NCBI RefSeq assembly: GCF_020514115.1
Contig: NZ_VTKZ01000012.1
Coordinates: forward strand, 1 to 52,054
Direction of reading: 5' to 3'
DNA: 52,054 bases
Origin: Synechococcus sp. MU1642
Lineage (GTDB): Bacteria; Cyanobacteriota; Cyanobacteriia; PCC-6307; Cyanobiaceae
The translations under genes and the position numbers were made by a program. Below, piece by piece: positions 38,960 to 47,771 of this stretch. A model generated the notes under the pieces. The model was given only the letters and a program-made list of their open reading frames with translations, did no database searches and was not told the DNA's origin. Every line of letters begins with the position of its first letter. Within the stretch, counting starts at the first letter, position 1.

Positions 38960-40288
38960 GTGCCCCTTCGACTTCTTCTGGTCCGCCACGGGCTCAGCAG
39001 TTTCAACAAGGAACGGCGCATCCAGGGCCGCGATGATCTCTCGAACCTCAGCGAGGAGGGGCATGAGCAGGCCAGGGCCCTAGGCCGCTCGCTCCAGGAC
39101 GTGAGCATCCAGGCCATCTACAGCTCTCCCTTACAGAGGGCGGCCGCAACCACTGCGAGCCTGCTGGAGGCCAAAGGCGGGCGGACACCGGGTCCCGTCT
39201 TTGACGATGGACTGCTGGAAGTGGATCTGGAGCCCTGGTCCGGCCAGACCATCGACGAGCTGACGCAAGGCTCAACGGAGGCCTACAAAATCTGGAAGCA
39301 GCGGCCCATGGAGCTGGAGCTCCAGCGTCGTGATGGTTCGAGCTACAAGCCACTTCCTGAACTGATGGAACAGGCGCGGGGCTTCATCAGCAACCTGTTG
39401 GAGCGCCATCACGCCAACGGCAACGACACGGTGCTGGTGGTGGCCCACAACGCCATCCTGCGCTGCCTGATGCTGGTGTTGCTGGGGGAACCCGACCAAG
39501 GCTTCCGGCGTCTCCGCGTCGACAACACCTCCCTTTCCATCTTCAACCTCCGGCCGGGAGAGAACGGCCCCCAGGTGCAGATCGAATGCTTGAACAGCAC
39601 CACGCATCTGCAACCACTGCCGGAGAAGGACAAAAACGCCAGGCTGATTTTGGTGCGACACGGCGAAACCGATTGGAACAAAGCCGGGCGCTTCCAGGGG
39701 CAGATCGATATTCCGCTCAATGAGAACGGTCGCCGTCAAGCCGCGGCCGCCCGCGATTTTCTCAAAGACATCCCCATCGATCGGGCCTGGAGCAGCACGC
39801 TGTCGCGCCCAACCGAAACGGCCCAGATCATTCTCGAGGCACATAGGGATGTACCCCTGACTCAGATCGACGGACTGGTGGAGATCGGACACGGTCTCTG
39901 GGAAGGCAAGCTCGAATCCGAGATCAGAGATGGCTGGTCGGAGCTGCTGGACACCTGGAAACGTGCTCCGGAAACCGTGCAGATGCCTGAGGGGGAAACC
40001 ATCCAGGACGTGTGGGCCCGTTCCGTCCGGAGCTGGGGAGAGATCGCTGGCGAGCTGAAGCCTGAGGCAACGGTGCTGGTGGTGGCCCACGACGCCGTCA
40101 ACAAAACGATCCTCTGCGATCTGTTAGGGCTGACCCCAGCAGATATCTGGGCCGTCAAACAGGGCAACGGTGGCGTCACGGTGGTCGACATTGCCGCCGA
40201 TCCAGGCCAGCCTGCAGTAGTGAGCTGCCTCAACCTCACCTCCCATTTCGGAAGCGTGATTGACCAAACGGCAGCAGGCGCTCTCTGA
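38960..40288 (+). CDS. Two-domain histidine phosphatase (phosphoglycerate mutase-like)
   Basis: 442 residues from a GTG at 38960. Two RHG domains in tandem: LLLVRHGLSSFNKE at the start and LILVRHGETDWNKAG near residue 230, each with its second conserved His (VVAHNAILRC and VVAHDAVNK). Single-domain relatives are phosphoglycerate mutases, alpha-ribazole phosphatases and cyanobacterial phosphoserine phosphatases. Which reaction this double-domain form does is not clear. The dihydroorotase-like gene begins 4 bases after its stop. Confidence 0.88.
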   Translation: MPLRLLLVRHGLSSFNKERRIQGRDDLSNLSEEGHEQARALGRSLQDVSIQAIYSSPLQRAAATTASLLEAKGGRTPGPVFDDGLLEVDLEPWSGQTIDELTQGSTEAYKIWKQRPMELELQRRDGSSYKPLPELMEQARGFISNLLERHHANGNDTVLVVAHNAILRCLMLVLLGEPDQGFRRLRVDNTSLSIFNLRPGENGPQVQIECLNSTTHLQPLPEKDKNARLILVRHGETDWNKAGRFQGQIDIPLNENGRRQAAAARDFLKDIPIDRAWSSTLSRPTETAQIILEAHRDVPLTQIDGLVEIGHGLWEGKLESEIRDGWSELLDTWKRAPETVQMPEGETIQDVWARSVRSWGEIAGELKPEATVLVVAHDAVNKTILCDLLGLTPADIWAVKQGNGGVTVVDIAADPGQPAVVSCLNLTSHFGSVIDQTAAGAL

Positions 40289-40292
40289 CGTC

Positions 40293-41558
40293 ATGAACGA
40301 CACCTTGCTGCTGGATCCGGTGCGCGTCCTGCGTGGCCCCGGACATTCGGTTCAGCGAGGTGCAGTCCTGATCCACCAAGGGGTGCTCGTCGGCTTTGAC
40401 GACCAGGCCCGGCAGCAGGCCCTCGACCTGGGCATCAAAGCCAGTCCAGCACCGGATCAACTAGTCGCCCCCTGCCTGGTGGATCCCCATTCCATCCTTG
40501 AGACCCCCTTCAGTGGAGATCAAGAAACAGCCGTGAGCCTGCGGCACTGTGCCGCCGAAGCGGGCTACGGCCAGATTGCCCTGCTTCCCCGCAGCAGCAG
40601 CTGGCGCGATTGTCCTGAGCGGCTACAGGGTTTCAGCCTCGATCAGGATCAGACGGCAACGGTTCGCCTGCACCTTTGGGGAGGCTTCAGCCGCGGCGGC
40701 AAGGCCGATGAACTTGCTCCCCATGGCGATCTTCTCGAACATGGTGCCATCGGACTGGCGGACGATGACGCCATGGTTCCAACCCCGTTGCTGGAACGGG
40801 GACTGTTGCTCGGAGAGATGGGGGGATGCCCGGTGCTCGTGGCACCCCGGAATCCCGATCTGCAAGGGGAGGGTCTGGTGCGGGAAGGGGTGGAGACGCT
40901 GCGGGCCGGGTGGCCAGCGGATCCGATCACCAGCGAGACCTTTCCCCTCAGCCAGTTACTGCTGCTGCATCAACGCCATCCGGAACGACAACTGCGGCTG
41001 ATGAACCTCTCCACGGCAGCGGCGGTGCAACAACTTTCAGGCTGCGATTCCCCCCCCTTGAGCAGCGTGAGCTGGTGGCATCTTCTAACCGACCGCAGCA
41101 TGCTGGCCAGCAGCAACCCGGGCTGGCGTGTTTGCCCATCCCTGGGTGGACCAGACGATCGCCAGCAGTTGATCCAGGCTGTCTATCGGCGAACGATTAC
41201 TGCCGTGGCTGTCCACGCTGTGCCTCTGGATGCCGAGGACATGCTGTTGCCAGGTGACCAGCGCCCTGCAGGCCTCAGCGGCCACCATGTGGTGCTTCCT
41301 GCACTGTGGAATGCCCTGGTGCGGCCTGGACGCTGGACCGTGGAAGATCTTTGGCAGGCCCTCAGCTTTGGGCCGTCGGCGCTGATCGACCAGCCCCCTG
41401 AACAGCTTGAGCAGGGCAGCCGGCGCTGGCTGCTGTTCGATCCCGATCAAAGCTGGACCATCAGCAGCAACACCCCTGGAGCACCGCGTGCTGCCAACAT
41501 CCCTTGGCTAGGCCGGGAGCTTCAAGGACGGGTTGTGGCCTGTGGCCTCAGTTGCTGA
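40293..41558 (+). CDS. Dihydroorotase-like amidohydrolase with degenerate metal site
   Basis: 421 residues from the ATG at 40293. The overall plan of a dihydroorotase (small beta-domain, barrel, C-terminal region LLPGDQRPAGLSGHHVVLPA) is recognisable. The normal metal motif DxHxHxR at the barrel start reads LVDPHSILETPF here, so only one His remains, and the later zinc ligands are not evident. It is probably non-catalytic, like PyrC-prime proteins that only stabilise aspartate transcarbamoylase. It is 4 bases after the histidine phosphatase and overlaps lepB by 11. Confidence 0.75.
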   Translation: MNDTLLLDPVRVLRGPGHSVQRGAVLIHQGVLVGFDDQARQQALDLGIKASPAPDQLVAPCLVDPHSILETPFSGDQETAVSLRHCAAEAGYGQIALLPRSSSWRDCPERLQGFSLDQDQTATVRLHLWGGFSRGGKADELAPHGDLLEHGAIGLADDDAMVPTPLLERGLLLGEMGGCPVLVAPRNPDLQGEGLVREGVETLRAGWPADPITSETFPLSQLLLLHQRHPERQLRLMNLSTAAAVQQLSGCDSPPLSSVSWWHLLTDRSMLASSNPGWRVCPSLGGPDDRQQLIQAVYRRTITAVAVHAVPLDAEDMLLPGDQRPAGLSGHHVVLPALWNALVRPGRWTVEDLWQALSFGPSALIDQPPEQLEQGSRRWLLFDPDQSWTISSNTPGAPRAANIPWLGRELQGRVVACGLSC

Positions 41559-42255
41559 GCGATCCGATGCGCGAAGGAGGCCAGAAGCGGAAAACGGCAC
41601 GCCCAATGATCTGATCGTCAGGCAAAAACGGGCCGCCTGGCCAGCGACGGGCATCCTGGCTGTTACGGCGGTTGTCGCCCAGCACAACAACGTTGTCTTC
41701 GGGAACAACGGCATACAGACCCTTGCAGCCGATCATTCCGTCGCGATCGGAGCAGAAGTTTGTGACGTAAGGCTCTTTGAAGGCCGTGCCGTTAATGCTG
41801 ACAGCACCACGGCTGTTGACCTCCACGACATCACCAGGGACACCCACCACCCGTTTGATCCAAGCCTCACATTCGGGATAGCGCTGCAACAGCACACGAT
41901 CCACAACCCAGCTGATGCCCGGGAAGGTGACCAAGCCGCACTTGAGTGGATTGGGTTGCCCCGCCTCCAACTTCCAAACGGGATCGAAGGCACTGGGAGA
42001 ATTGAACACAACGATCTCTCCCCGCTGAGGAGGTCTTGAGCGGTACGACAGCTTCTCAACGATCAACTTGTCGCCGACCTGAAGACCCGGCAGCATCGAC
42101 CCCGAAGGGATGTAGCGGGCTTCAAAAGCGAACTGCCGAAGCAGCAAATAAAGAGAAACCGTGAACACAAATGGAGCCCAGAACTCCCATATCGCGCTCA
42201 CTCTGCCCTTCACATCGGAAGGCCCTCTCTCCGCGTTCAATGTGGGCAGGCTCAA
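41548..42255 (-). CDS. lepB: Signal peptidase I
   Basis: 235 residues from a TTG at 42255 (a GTG at 42201 would be shorter). One membrane helix (about 24-40), the catalytic Ser53 in IPSGSMLPGL and Lys134 in WIKRVVGVPGD, then the box E motif VVLGDNRRNSQDAR. It removes signal peptides from exported proteins at the cytoplasmic or thylakoid membrane. Divergent from the large membrane protein by 36 bases. Confidence 0.95.
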   Translation of the reverse strand: MSLPTLNAERGPSDVKGRVSAIWEFWAPFVFTVSLYLLLRQFAFEARYIPSGSMLPGLQVGDKLIVEKLSYRSRPPQRGEIVVFNSPSAFDPVWKLEAGQPNPLKCGLVTFPGISWVVDRVLLQRYPECEAWIKRVVGVPGDVVEVNSRGAVSINGTAFKEPYVTNFCSDRDGMIGCKGLYAVVPEDNVVVLGDNRRNSQDARRWPGGPFLPDDQIIGRAVFRFWPPSRIGSLSN

Positions 42256-42291
42256 TCTTTCGACTCACGATAGGGGGAACCTGCAGGCCCC

Positions 42292-43797
42292 ATGATCCGT
42301 CCACGCTGGCAAGCACTCAAGCCCCAACACGGCCTGCTCAGCTGGCGCCGGTGGGACCAGGCCATTGCTGTCATCGCTGCAGTCAATTTCACCTGGGTCG
42401 CCATTGACCTCACTTACATCCCCCTGCGGAACTTCTGGCTGCAACGCAATCTTTATCCAGTGCCATCGCTTCCCCTCGTGGTTCCCCTGCCCTGGCTGCC
42501 AGACATCACCCCATTGCTGGACCCCCTCAAGGGCATCGAACCCCATCGCGACACCAAGGCTTACCTCGAGGCTTACACGGCTCTGGATCGGGCACTGCAG
42601 CAGAACGGCTCGAGCACTGCTGAAAGCACGGATCTGCTGAAGCAGCAGGCGGCGCTTACTACAACGCTGATGGACAGCAACCCGTTCATCAGTTCAGGCC
42701 AAGCCGGCGCGCTTGAAAAATTTAAGAACCGACTCCGCGCCCGCACCGGCCTGGAATCAGCCCGTGACTCCGCCAACCTGCTCCTAAGCCCCGAGCATCT
42801 GGAAAGCTTCCCCTGGAGCCAGGAGCGTCAGTTCTGGAACCAGAAGATCCTGCCACTGGTGGAAAGCAACTACTGGCGAAGCATCGATGAAAACGGCCGC
42901 CCCAGCGATTTGAGCTGGCGCATCGACACGCCTTTTCAACTGCTGTTTCTGCTCGACATTCTTCTGCGCGGCTGGCGCCTGAAACAGCGCTACCCGGCGA
43001 TCCGCTGGCGCGACGCACTGTTACGCCGCTGGATCGATTTGCCCCTGCTGCTGCCGTTTGCGCGCTGGCTAAGGGTGATTCCGGTCACAGAGCGGCTTTG
43101 CAGAGCCGGCTTACTGCAACTCGAACCGCTTCGTGCCGTGATCAGCCGCGGCGTGGTGGCCCTGTTGGCGGTGGAGCTGTTTGAAGTGATCGCCATCAGG
43201 GTGGTCGATGCTCTGCAGCAATTGATCCGATCACCACAGCTGCCGGAGAGGGTTCGCGGACTCTGCAGCTACCAAAGCAGTGATCTGAACGATGAGCGGG
43301 AGGTAATCGAGCTGCTGCGGTTGTGGCTTCCCCTGCTGCTGACTCGCATTGGCCCGGCCATGCGACCGCAACTGCAAGCCGTGATCAGCCATCTAGTGCA
43401 GCAGAGCTTGGACCAGAACATCGTGCCGGATGCCTTGCGGCGGCTTCCTGGACTGCAAAACGCCGAATCAGAATTCAGCCGCCAGTTGGCCGAAAGCATG
43501 GTGACCTCAGTGCTCGACCTATCCAAGGGAGCCGGAAACCGCATCGGTCAGCGTGACCCTGTTCTGGAGTCCCTTGGATCCGAGACCTTGGATCGACTCT
43601 GGGAGGAACTGGCCCACACCCTTGAGCAGGGTCCTGTACTGAGCCGCAGCCAGGATCTTCTGGTCGCCCTACTGGAAGAGATCAAACGTTCGAGCTTCAG
43701 GCAGATACGCGACCAAGGCGATGTGGACGCCCTGATCAGCGAATTGGATGGCTTGAACTTCAGCCCTGGAGTGCCGAAGCCCAAAGATCAGGCTTGA
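42292..43797 (+). CDS. Large membrane protein, conserved hypothetical
   Basis: 501 residues. Predicted helices near 24-44 (AIAVIAAVNFTWVAIDLTY), 213-230 (PFQLLFLLDILLRGW) and 245-305, where LPLLLPFARWLRVIPVTERL has the regular basic residues of a voltage-sensor-like helix. A helical soluble region (80-200) and a long C-terminal soluble domain (about 330-500) flank them. I do not recognise a named family. A channel-like or signalling role is a guess from the middle segment only. Its last 38 bases overlap the ArsC-like gene. Confidence 0.8.
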   Translation: MIRPRWQALKPQHGLLSWRRWDQAIAVIAAVNFTWVAIDLTYIPLRNFWLQRNLYPVPSLPLVVPLPWLPDITPLLDPLKGIEPHRDTKAYLEAYTALDRALQQNGSSTAESTDLLKQQAALTTTLMDSNPFISSGQAGALEKFKNRLRARTGLESARDSANLLLSPEHLESFPWSQERQFWNQKILPLVESNYWRSIDENGRPSDLSWRIDTPFQLLFLLDILLRGWRLKQRYPAIRWRDALLRRWIDLPLLLPFARWLRVIPVTERLCRAGLLQLEPLRAVISRGVVALLAVELFEVIAIRVVDALQQLIRSPQLPERVRGLCSYQSSDLNDEREVIELLRLWLPLLLTRIGPAMRPQLQAVISHLVQQSLDQNIVPDALRRLPGLQNAESEFSRQLAESMVTSVLDLSKGAGNRIGQRDPVLESLGSETLDRLWEELAHTLEQGPVLSRSQDLLVALLEEIKRSSFRQIRDQGDVDALISELDGLNFSPGVPKPKDQA

Positions 43798-44122
43798 AGC
43801 CGGTCAGATACGTGGAGCTATTCACTTCCACGAAAGGTCGTTTGATCAATTTGCCATCTGCAGACAAGGCATCCATCGCCTGGTCATCAGTAAGAGCCTT
43901 CACTGTTGCCGCGCCAATGGCGCGATAACTCTGCCCACTGGTGTTGAACAACAGCTTCCTGTCACCGAGGGATTGGTGAGCGGCCGCCAGCTTGGCCTTT
44001 GACGGTGGAGTCAGGGTGATGTCGTAAACCTCATGGGCGATGCCTCGCTCGGTAAGCCAGGCCAATGCCTTTCGACAGGTGCTGCAGCGGTTGTAGCTGT
44101 AGACCTGGAGGGTTCCGGCCAA
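43760..44122 (-). CDS. ArsC/Spx-family thioredoxin-fold protein
   Basis: 120 residues from a TTG at 44122. CxxC-type pair C13/C16 in YNRCSTCRKAL, then a long helix and IKRPFVEVN, the pattern of the ArsC/Spx/YffB family. The RPxV motif with KRP fits YffB- or Spx-like members as well as glutaredoxin-dependent arsenate reductases. No ars operon is near, so a redox regulator or glutathione-linked role is as likely as arsenate reduction. It starts 3 bases after the ferredoxin gene on the same strand. Confidence 0.85.
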   Translation of the reverse strand: MAGTLQVYSYNRCSTCRKALAWLTERGIAHEVYDITLTPPSKAKLAAAHQSLGDRKLLFNTSGQSYRAIGAATVKALTDDQAMDALSADGKLIKRPFVEVNSSTYLTGFKPDLWASALQG

Positions 44123-44125
44123 GAC

Positions 44126-44485
44126 TCAGCGGCCGAACAGGGATTTGATAGCACCAACTAGGCTGTTGGAGCCTCGGCCCACACCTTCAGCCGGACGGGT
44201 ACGAACTGTGACATCACCAAACACTGTGGTGCGGCAGCTCAGACGGAAGTTCGCAGGACGGTCAGCCAGATAGACCTCCTCGACGTCGCTGCGGGGGGAC
44301 AAGTTGGCCTGTCCTTCAACCACCTCCATCACACATGTGCCGCACTGACCAACGCCACTGCAGTTGTTGAGGTTGTTGAGACTCTTGTAGGGATTGACGC
44401 CTGCATCGAGTGCAGCTTTACGCAGATTCGCGCCCTCGATGCAGCCAACCTGCTGGCCTTCCTGCTCGAATCGGATGGTGGGCAC
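44126..44485 (-). CDS. [2Fe-2S] ferredoxin
   Basis: 119 residues from the GTG at 44485, which has a GGA site 7 bases before it and gives the natural start MPTIRFEQEG; the frame is open to an ATG at 44524. Cluster ligands C42, C48, C51 and C84 lie in NCSGVGQCGTC and RLSCRT, a C-x5-C-x2-C spacing that differs from the photosynthetic PetF C-x4-C. The C-terminal 30 residues are an extension. Likely an alternative electron donor, for example for a stress or biosynthetic enzyme. Confidence 0.9.
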   Translation of the reverse strand: MPTIRFEQEGQQVGCIEGANLRKAALDAGVNPYKSLNNLNNCSGVGQCGTCVMEVVEGQANLSPRSDVEEVYLADRPANFRLSCRTTVFGDVTVRTRPAEGVGRGSNSLVGAIKSLFGR

Positions 44486-44554
44486 GGTTTCCGCAAATCT
44501 CAATGCGCACCAACTTACAAGCATCCGGCCTTAACAAGGGGCTCTTCCCTGAGA

Positions 44555-45064
44555 TCAATTGGCTGCATTCATGCAGGAATCAAGTAACGGCTGAACCGCA
44601 TCAAGGCCGCGCCACCCGTCAATCGTCACAACTCCACCCTGAAGCGTGCGGTAGGTCCTGAAGAATTCAGCAACCTCCTCGAGCTGGGATGCCGCGATCT
44701 GGCGAATGCTGCGAATCTCATCCTGACGGGGGTCTGCATCGGGAACACAAAGGATCTTCCCGTCGTAAGCACCCCGATCATGGAGATCCAACACACCTAT
44801 GGGGCGAGCCTTGATCAGGCAACCCGCGAAGGTGGGTTCAGCCATAATCACCATCGCGTCGAGGGGAGAACCATCCTCCGCCAGCGTGTTGGGGATAAAG
44901 CCGTAGTCGAAGGGGTAACGCACCGAAGAGTGCATCACCCGGTCGAGGACCATCACGCCAGCTTCGGCGGAGTACTCGTATTTATTCCTGCTTCCTGCCG
45001 GAATCTCCACGATGAGATTCACCAAACCTGGCGAAGGTGACGGGGGGAGCTGATGGAGATCCAT
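44555..45064 (-). CDS. ppa: Inorganic pyrophosphatase
   Basis: 169-residue soluble family I enzyme that hydrolyses PPi to phosphate and so drives biosynthesis. Active-site residues lie in VEIPAGSRNKYEY, DYGFIPNTLAEDGSPLDAMV and VPDADPRQDEI. It lies 30-70 bases after no obvious partner on its strand; its first 83 bases overlap a possible small membrane-protein frame. Confidence 0.96.
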   Translation of the reverse strand: MDLHQLPPSPSPGLVNLIVEIPAGSRNKYEYSAEAGVMVLDRVMHSSVRYPFDYGFIPNTLAEDGSPLDAMVIMAEPTFAGCLIKARPIGVLDLHDRGAYDGKILCVPDADPRQDEIRSIRQIAASQLEEVAEFFRTYRTLQGGVVTIDGWRGLDAVQPLLDSCMNAAN

Positions 45065-45266
45065 GCCGATCCGAGGCGATGGGGATCAGTTGAGGAGAAG
45101 GGAACGTTCGATCCGTGATCACAGCCACAAGAGGAGCACTGAAACTGACAACAGCAATCAGCAATCCTTTTATGGCCGTCAACGAGGCGCGACGACTAAA
45201 CGGCTCATCCGCCTCAGACGACGCGATGGCGTCATCGTGAGACGGGTGGGAAACATCTGAGGCCAT
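44982..45266 (-). CDS. Possible small membrane protein overlapping ppa
   Basis: 94-codon frame from the ATG at 45266. Residues 28-50 (RRASLTAIKGLLIAVVSFSA and then PLVAVITDRTF) look like one membrane helix with a basic N-terminal flank. It ends inside ppa, an 83-base overlap in another frame, so either the tail is not real or the genes truly overlap. It fills an otherwise empty 200 bases upstream of ppa. Confidence 0.35.
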   Translation of the reverse strand: MASDVSHPSHDDAIASSEADEPFSRRASLTAIKGLLIAVVSFSAPLVAVITDRTFPSPQLIPIASDRHGSPSAPPVTFARFGESHRGDSGRKQE

Positions 45267-45291
45267 AAAACGGGGAGCTGCAAAAGCCCCC
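45267..45291 (-). terminator. Candidate intrinsic terminator after the HTH-protein gene
   Basis: On the minus strand a GGGG...CCCC stem with an 11-base loop (45272-45290) is followed by GTTTTAT. Short stem and modest T run; plausible but weak. Confidence 0.35.
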
Positions 45292-45353
45292 TCTTCCGAT
45301 CAAAACGTTGGTCAACTCATTCTGTCACTGCCAAAAGCAGGACGCACCAATCA

Positions 45354-45818
45354 TTAAGCGGCGGGCCGGCCTTGCTGGTCAAGACGTGCGCTCAGGTCAG
45401 AAGGTGATTTTCCAGTCGCCTCGAGTTGGCTTCGGATCAGTCGGAGCTCCTCAAGGATCGATCCCAAAATTTGCTGCGTCGCCGTTGAGGGGGAGTTCAG
45501 CACCTCCACGGTGACTTCCTTGATGCGTAGAACATCTTTGGCGAAGCGCGCCACCTCGTTGGGGTGGAACATCAGCGGATCTTTCTGATCGCTGCGGTAC
45601 TCCGGATTCAGCTTGCGGGGGTTAAAGGGAGGATTGAGGTTGCGAGAATCTGTATTTGTGTACCGGTAAACCGAGGCACGGGAGCGGTTCAGGGATTTCT
45701 GAACGTCGTCGATTCCGACCAGGGCCTCAGCCTGAGCAGACGCCTGGACTGGATCAATGGAAAGCTCGGCTACTTGTTGAACGCTTGATGACACAGATTC
45801 AACGGACCGAGGAAACAT
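45354..45818 (-). CDS. HTH-like DNA-binding protein, unknown
   Basis: 154 residues. A predicted helix-turn-helix at about 35-55 (GIDDVQKSLNRSRASVYRYT), a proline/asparagine/arginine-rich linker (56-80), then FHPNEVARFAKDVLRIKEVT and a C-terminal helix suited to dimer formation (115-148). The SRASVYRY segment resembles excisionase- or resolvase-type recognition helices. I do not recognise a named family. It diverges from proS by 147 bases. Confidence 0.7.
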   Translation of the reverse strand: MFPRSVESVSSSVQQVAELSIDPVQASAQAEALVGIDDVQKSLNRSRASVYRYTNTDSRNLNPPFNPRKLNPEYRSDQKDPLMFHPNEVARFAKDVLRIKEVTVEVLNSPSTATQQILGSILEELRLIRSQLEATGKSPSDLSARLDQQGRPAA

Positions 45819-45965
45819 GAGACGGGCCTAGGACAGTCTGGATTGAGCTGGACGGTAGCAGCCGAGACTCAGGGCGCAGAGTGGAATTCCAGCAAAACAG
45901 ACACTTCCGCAATCGGCATGCCTCCGAAGCGGTGATAACTTCCAAATCTCATTTTCTTGTGATTG

Positions 45966-47747
45966 ATGCGCGTCTCCCGCCTGTTGCTGGTGACGCTTCG
46001 GGATGTTCCCGCCGAAGCGGAGATCACCTCGCATCAGTTGCTTCTCAGGGCTGGCTTTATCCGTCGCGTTGGATCAGGGATCTACGCCTACCTCCCCTTG
46101 ATGTGGAGGGTGCTTCAGAAGATCACCACCGTGGTGCGTGAGGAGATGAACCGCGCTGGCGCCCAAGAAACCCTGCTGCCGCAGCTGCATCCTGCTGAGC
46201 TCTGGCAAAAAAGTGGCCGTTGGCAGGGCTACACCGCTGGAGAGGGCATCATGTTCCACCTCGAAGACCGACAAGGCAGAGAGCTGGGGCTTGGCCCAAC
46301 TCATGAAGAAGTGATCACCAGCCTGGCGGGTGAGCTGCTGAGGTCATACCGGCAGCTCCCGGTGAACCTGTACCAGATCCAGACCAAATTTCGCGACGAG
46401 ATCCGACCCCGCTTTGGCCTCATGCGAGGCCGCGAATTCATCATGAAGGACGCCTACTCCTTCCATGCCAGCGAAGCGGATCTTCGCGATACCTACGGCG
46501 ACATGGATCAGGCCTACCGCCGCATCTTTGAACGTTGTGGTCTGGATGCCGTCCCTGTCGATGCCGATAGCGGAGCGATCGGCGGCGCCGCCTCCCAGGA
46601 GTTCATGGTGACAGCGGATGCCGGGGAAGACCTGATCCTGATCAGCGATGACGGCCAATACGCCGCCAATCAAGAAAAGGCTGTTTCGATCCCATCGGCC
46701 GCATCTCCTCTCCCCTATGGCCCAGAAGAATCGATTCCAACCCCTGGTTTGGGCAGCATCGAGAGCCTTTGCGACGCCAAAGGCTGGGATCCGAGCCAAG
46801 TGGTGAAGGTGCTGCTGTTCATAGCGAAGCTGGACGATGACACCCTCCAACCCCTGCTGGTGAGCCTCCGTGGTGACCAAGAGCTCAACCCGACCAAGGT
46901 TGTGAACGCCGTCAGCCAAATCCTGAACAAGGGTGTTCTCGATTGCCGCCCGATCACACCAGACGACAACAACCGTCAGCAGATTGATCTGATCCCCTTT
47001 GGTTCGATCGGCCCCGACCTCTCCGATGACGTCCTGCAAGGAGCCAAGACCTGGGAGCCAACATTCCTGCGTCTGGGGGACGAAACCGCCAGCGAACTCG
47101 GCAACTTCATCTGTGGTGCCAACAGGCCCGATCTGCACCGTTTCAACACCAGCTGGGCCGCCATCGGGCAGAAGCCGGTCAGCCTGGATCTGCGCAATGC
47201 ACGGGCAGGCGACGTCTGCACACACAACCCCGAATCACGGCTGACGGAAAAAAGGGGCATCGAAGTTGGCCACATTTTTCAGTTGGGCCGGAAATATTCC
47301 GAGGCCATGGAGAGCCGTTTCACCAACGAGAATGGCAAGACCGAACCGTTCTGGATGGGTTGCTACGGAATCGGCGTTTCCAGGCTGGCGCAGGCTGCCG
47401 TCGAACAGCACCACGACGACAGCGGCATCTGTTGGCCGACCGCCATTGCCCCCTTTGAAGCCATCGTCGTTGTTGCGAACGTTCAGGACGAGACCCAGGC
47501 CCAGCTTGGTGAAGCTCTCTATACGCAGCTTCAGGCTGCCGGAGTCGATGTGCTCATCGACGACCGCAAAGAACGCGCCGGCGTCAAGTTCAAAGACGCA
47601 GATCTGATCGGCATCCCTTGGCGGATCGTGGTGGGACGCGACGCGAGCGAGGGAACCGTTGAACTGGTGTGCCGCAGCAGCCGCGAGGTGCAGGAACTCC
47701 CCCATACTGAGGCTGTGACCTACCTGATCAAGGCACTCCACCCCTAA
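45966..47747 (+). CDS. proS: Prolyl-tRNA synthetase
   Basis: 593 residues, from the ATG at 45966 (a TTG precedes it). Class II enzyme with motif 1 near LRAGFIRRVGSGIYAYLPL, motif 2 RDEIRPRFGLMRGREFIMKD, a bacterial editing insertion (about 225-405) and motif 3 GCYGIGVSRL. It charges tRNA-Pro and edits mischarged alanine. Confidence 0.97.
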   Translation: MRVSRLLLVTLRDVPAEAEITSHQLLLRAGFIRRVGSGIYAYLPLMWRVLQKITTVVREEMNRAGAQETLLPQLHPAELWQKSGRWQGYTAGEGIMFHLEDRQGRELGLGPTHEEVITSLAGELLRSYRQLPVNLYQIQTKFRDEIRPRFGLMRGREFIMKDAYSFHASEADLRDTYGDMDQAYRRIFERCGLDAVPVDADSGAIGGAASQEFMVTADAGEDLILISDDGQYAANQEKAVSIPSAASPLPYGPEESIPTPGLGSIESLCDAKGWDPSQVVKVLLFIAKLDDDTLQPLLVSLRGDQELNPTKVVNAVSQILNKGVLDCRPITPDDNNRQQIDLIPFGSIGPDLSDDVLQGAKTWEPTFLRLGDETASELGNFICGANRPDLHRFNTSWAAIGQKPVSLDLRNARAGDVCTHNPESRLTEKRGIEVGHIFQLGRKYSEAMESRFTNENGKTEPFWMGCYGIGVSRLAQAAVEQHHDDSGICWPTAIAPFEAIVVVANVQDETQAQLGEALYTQLQAAGVDVLIDDRKERAGVKFKDADLIGIPWRIVVGRDASEGTVELVCRSSREVQELPHTEAVTYLIKALHP

Positions 47748-47771
47748 AGTTATTCAACATTGAAGGGTTTC

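Noticed and set aside
46344-47225. Minus-strand open frame of 293 codons
   Set aside because: Antisense to proS, whose motifs are intact.
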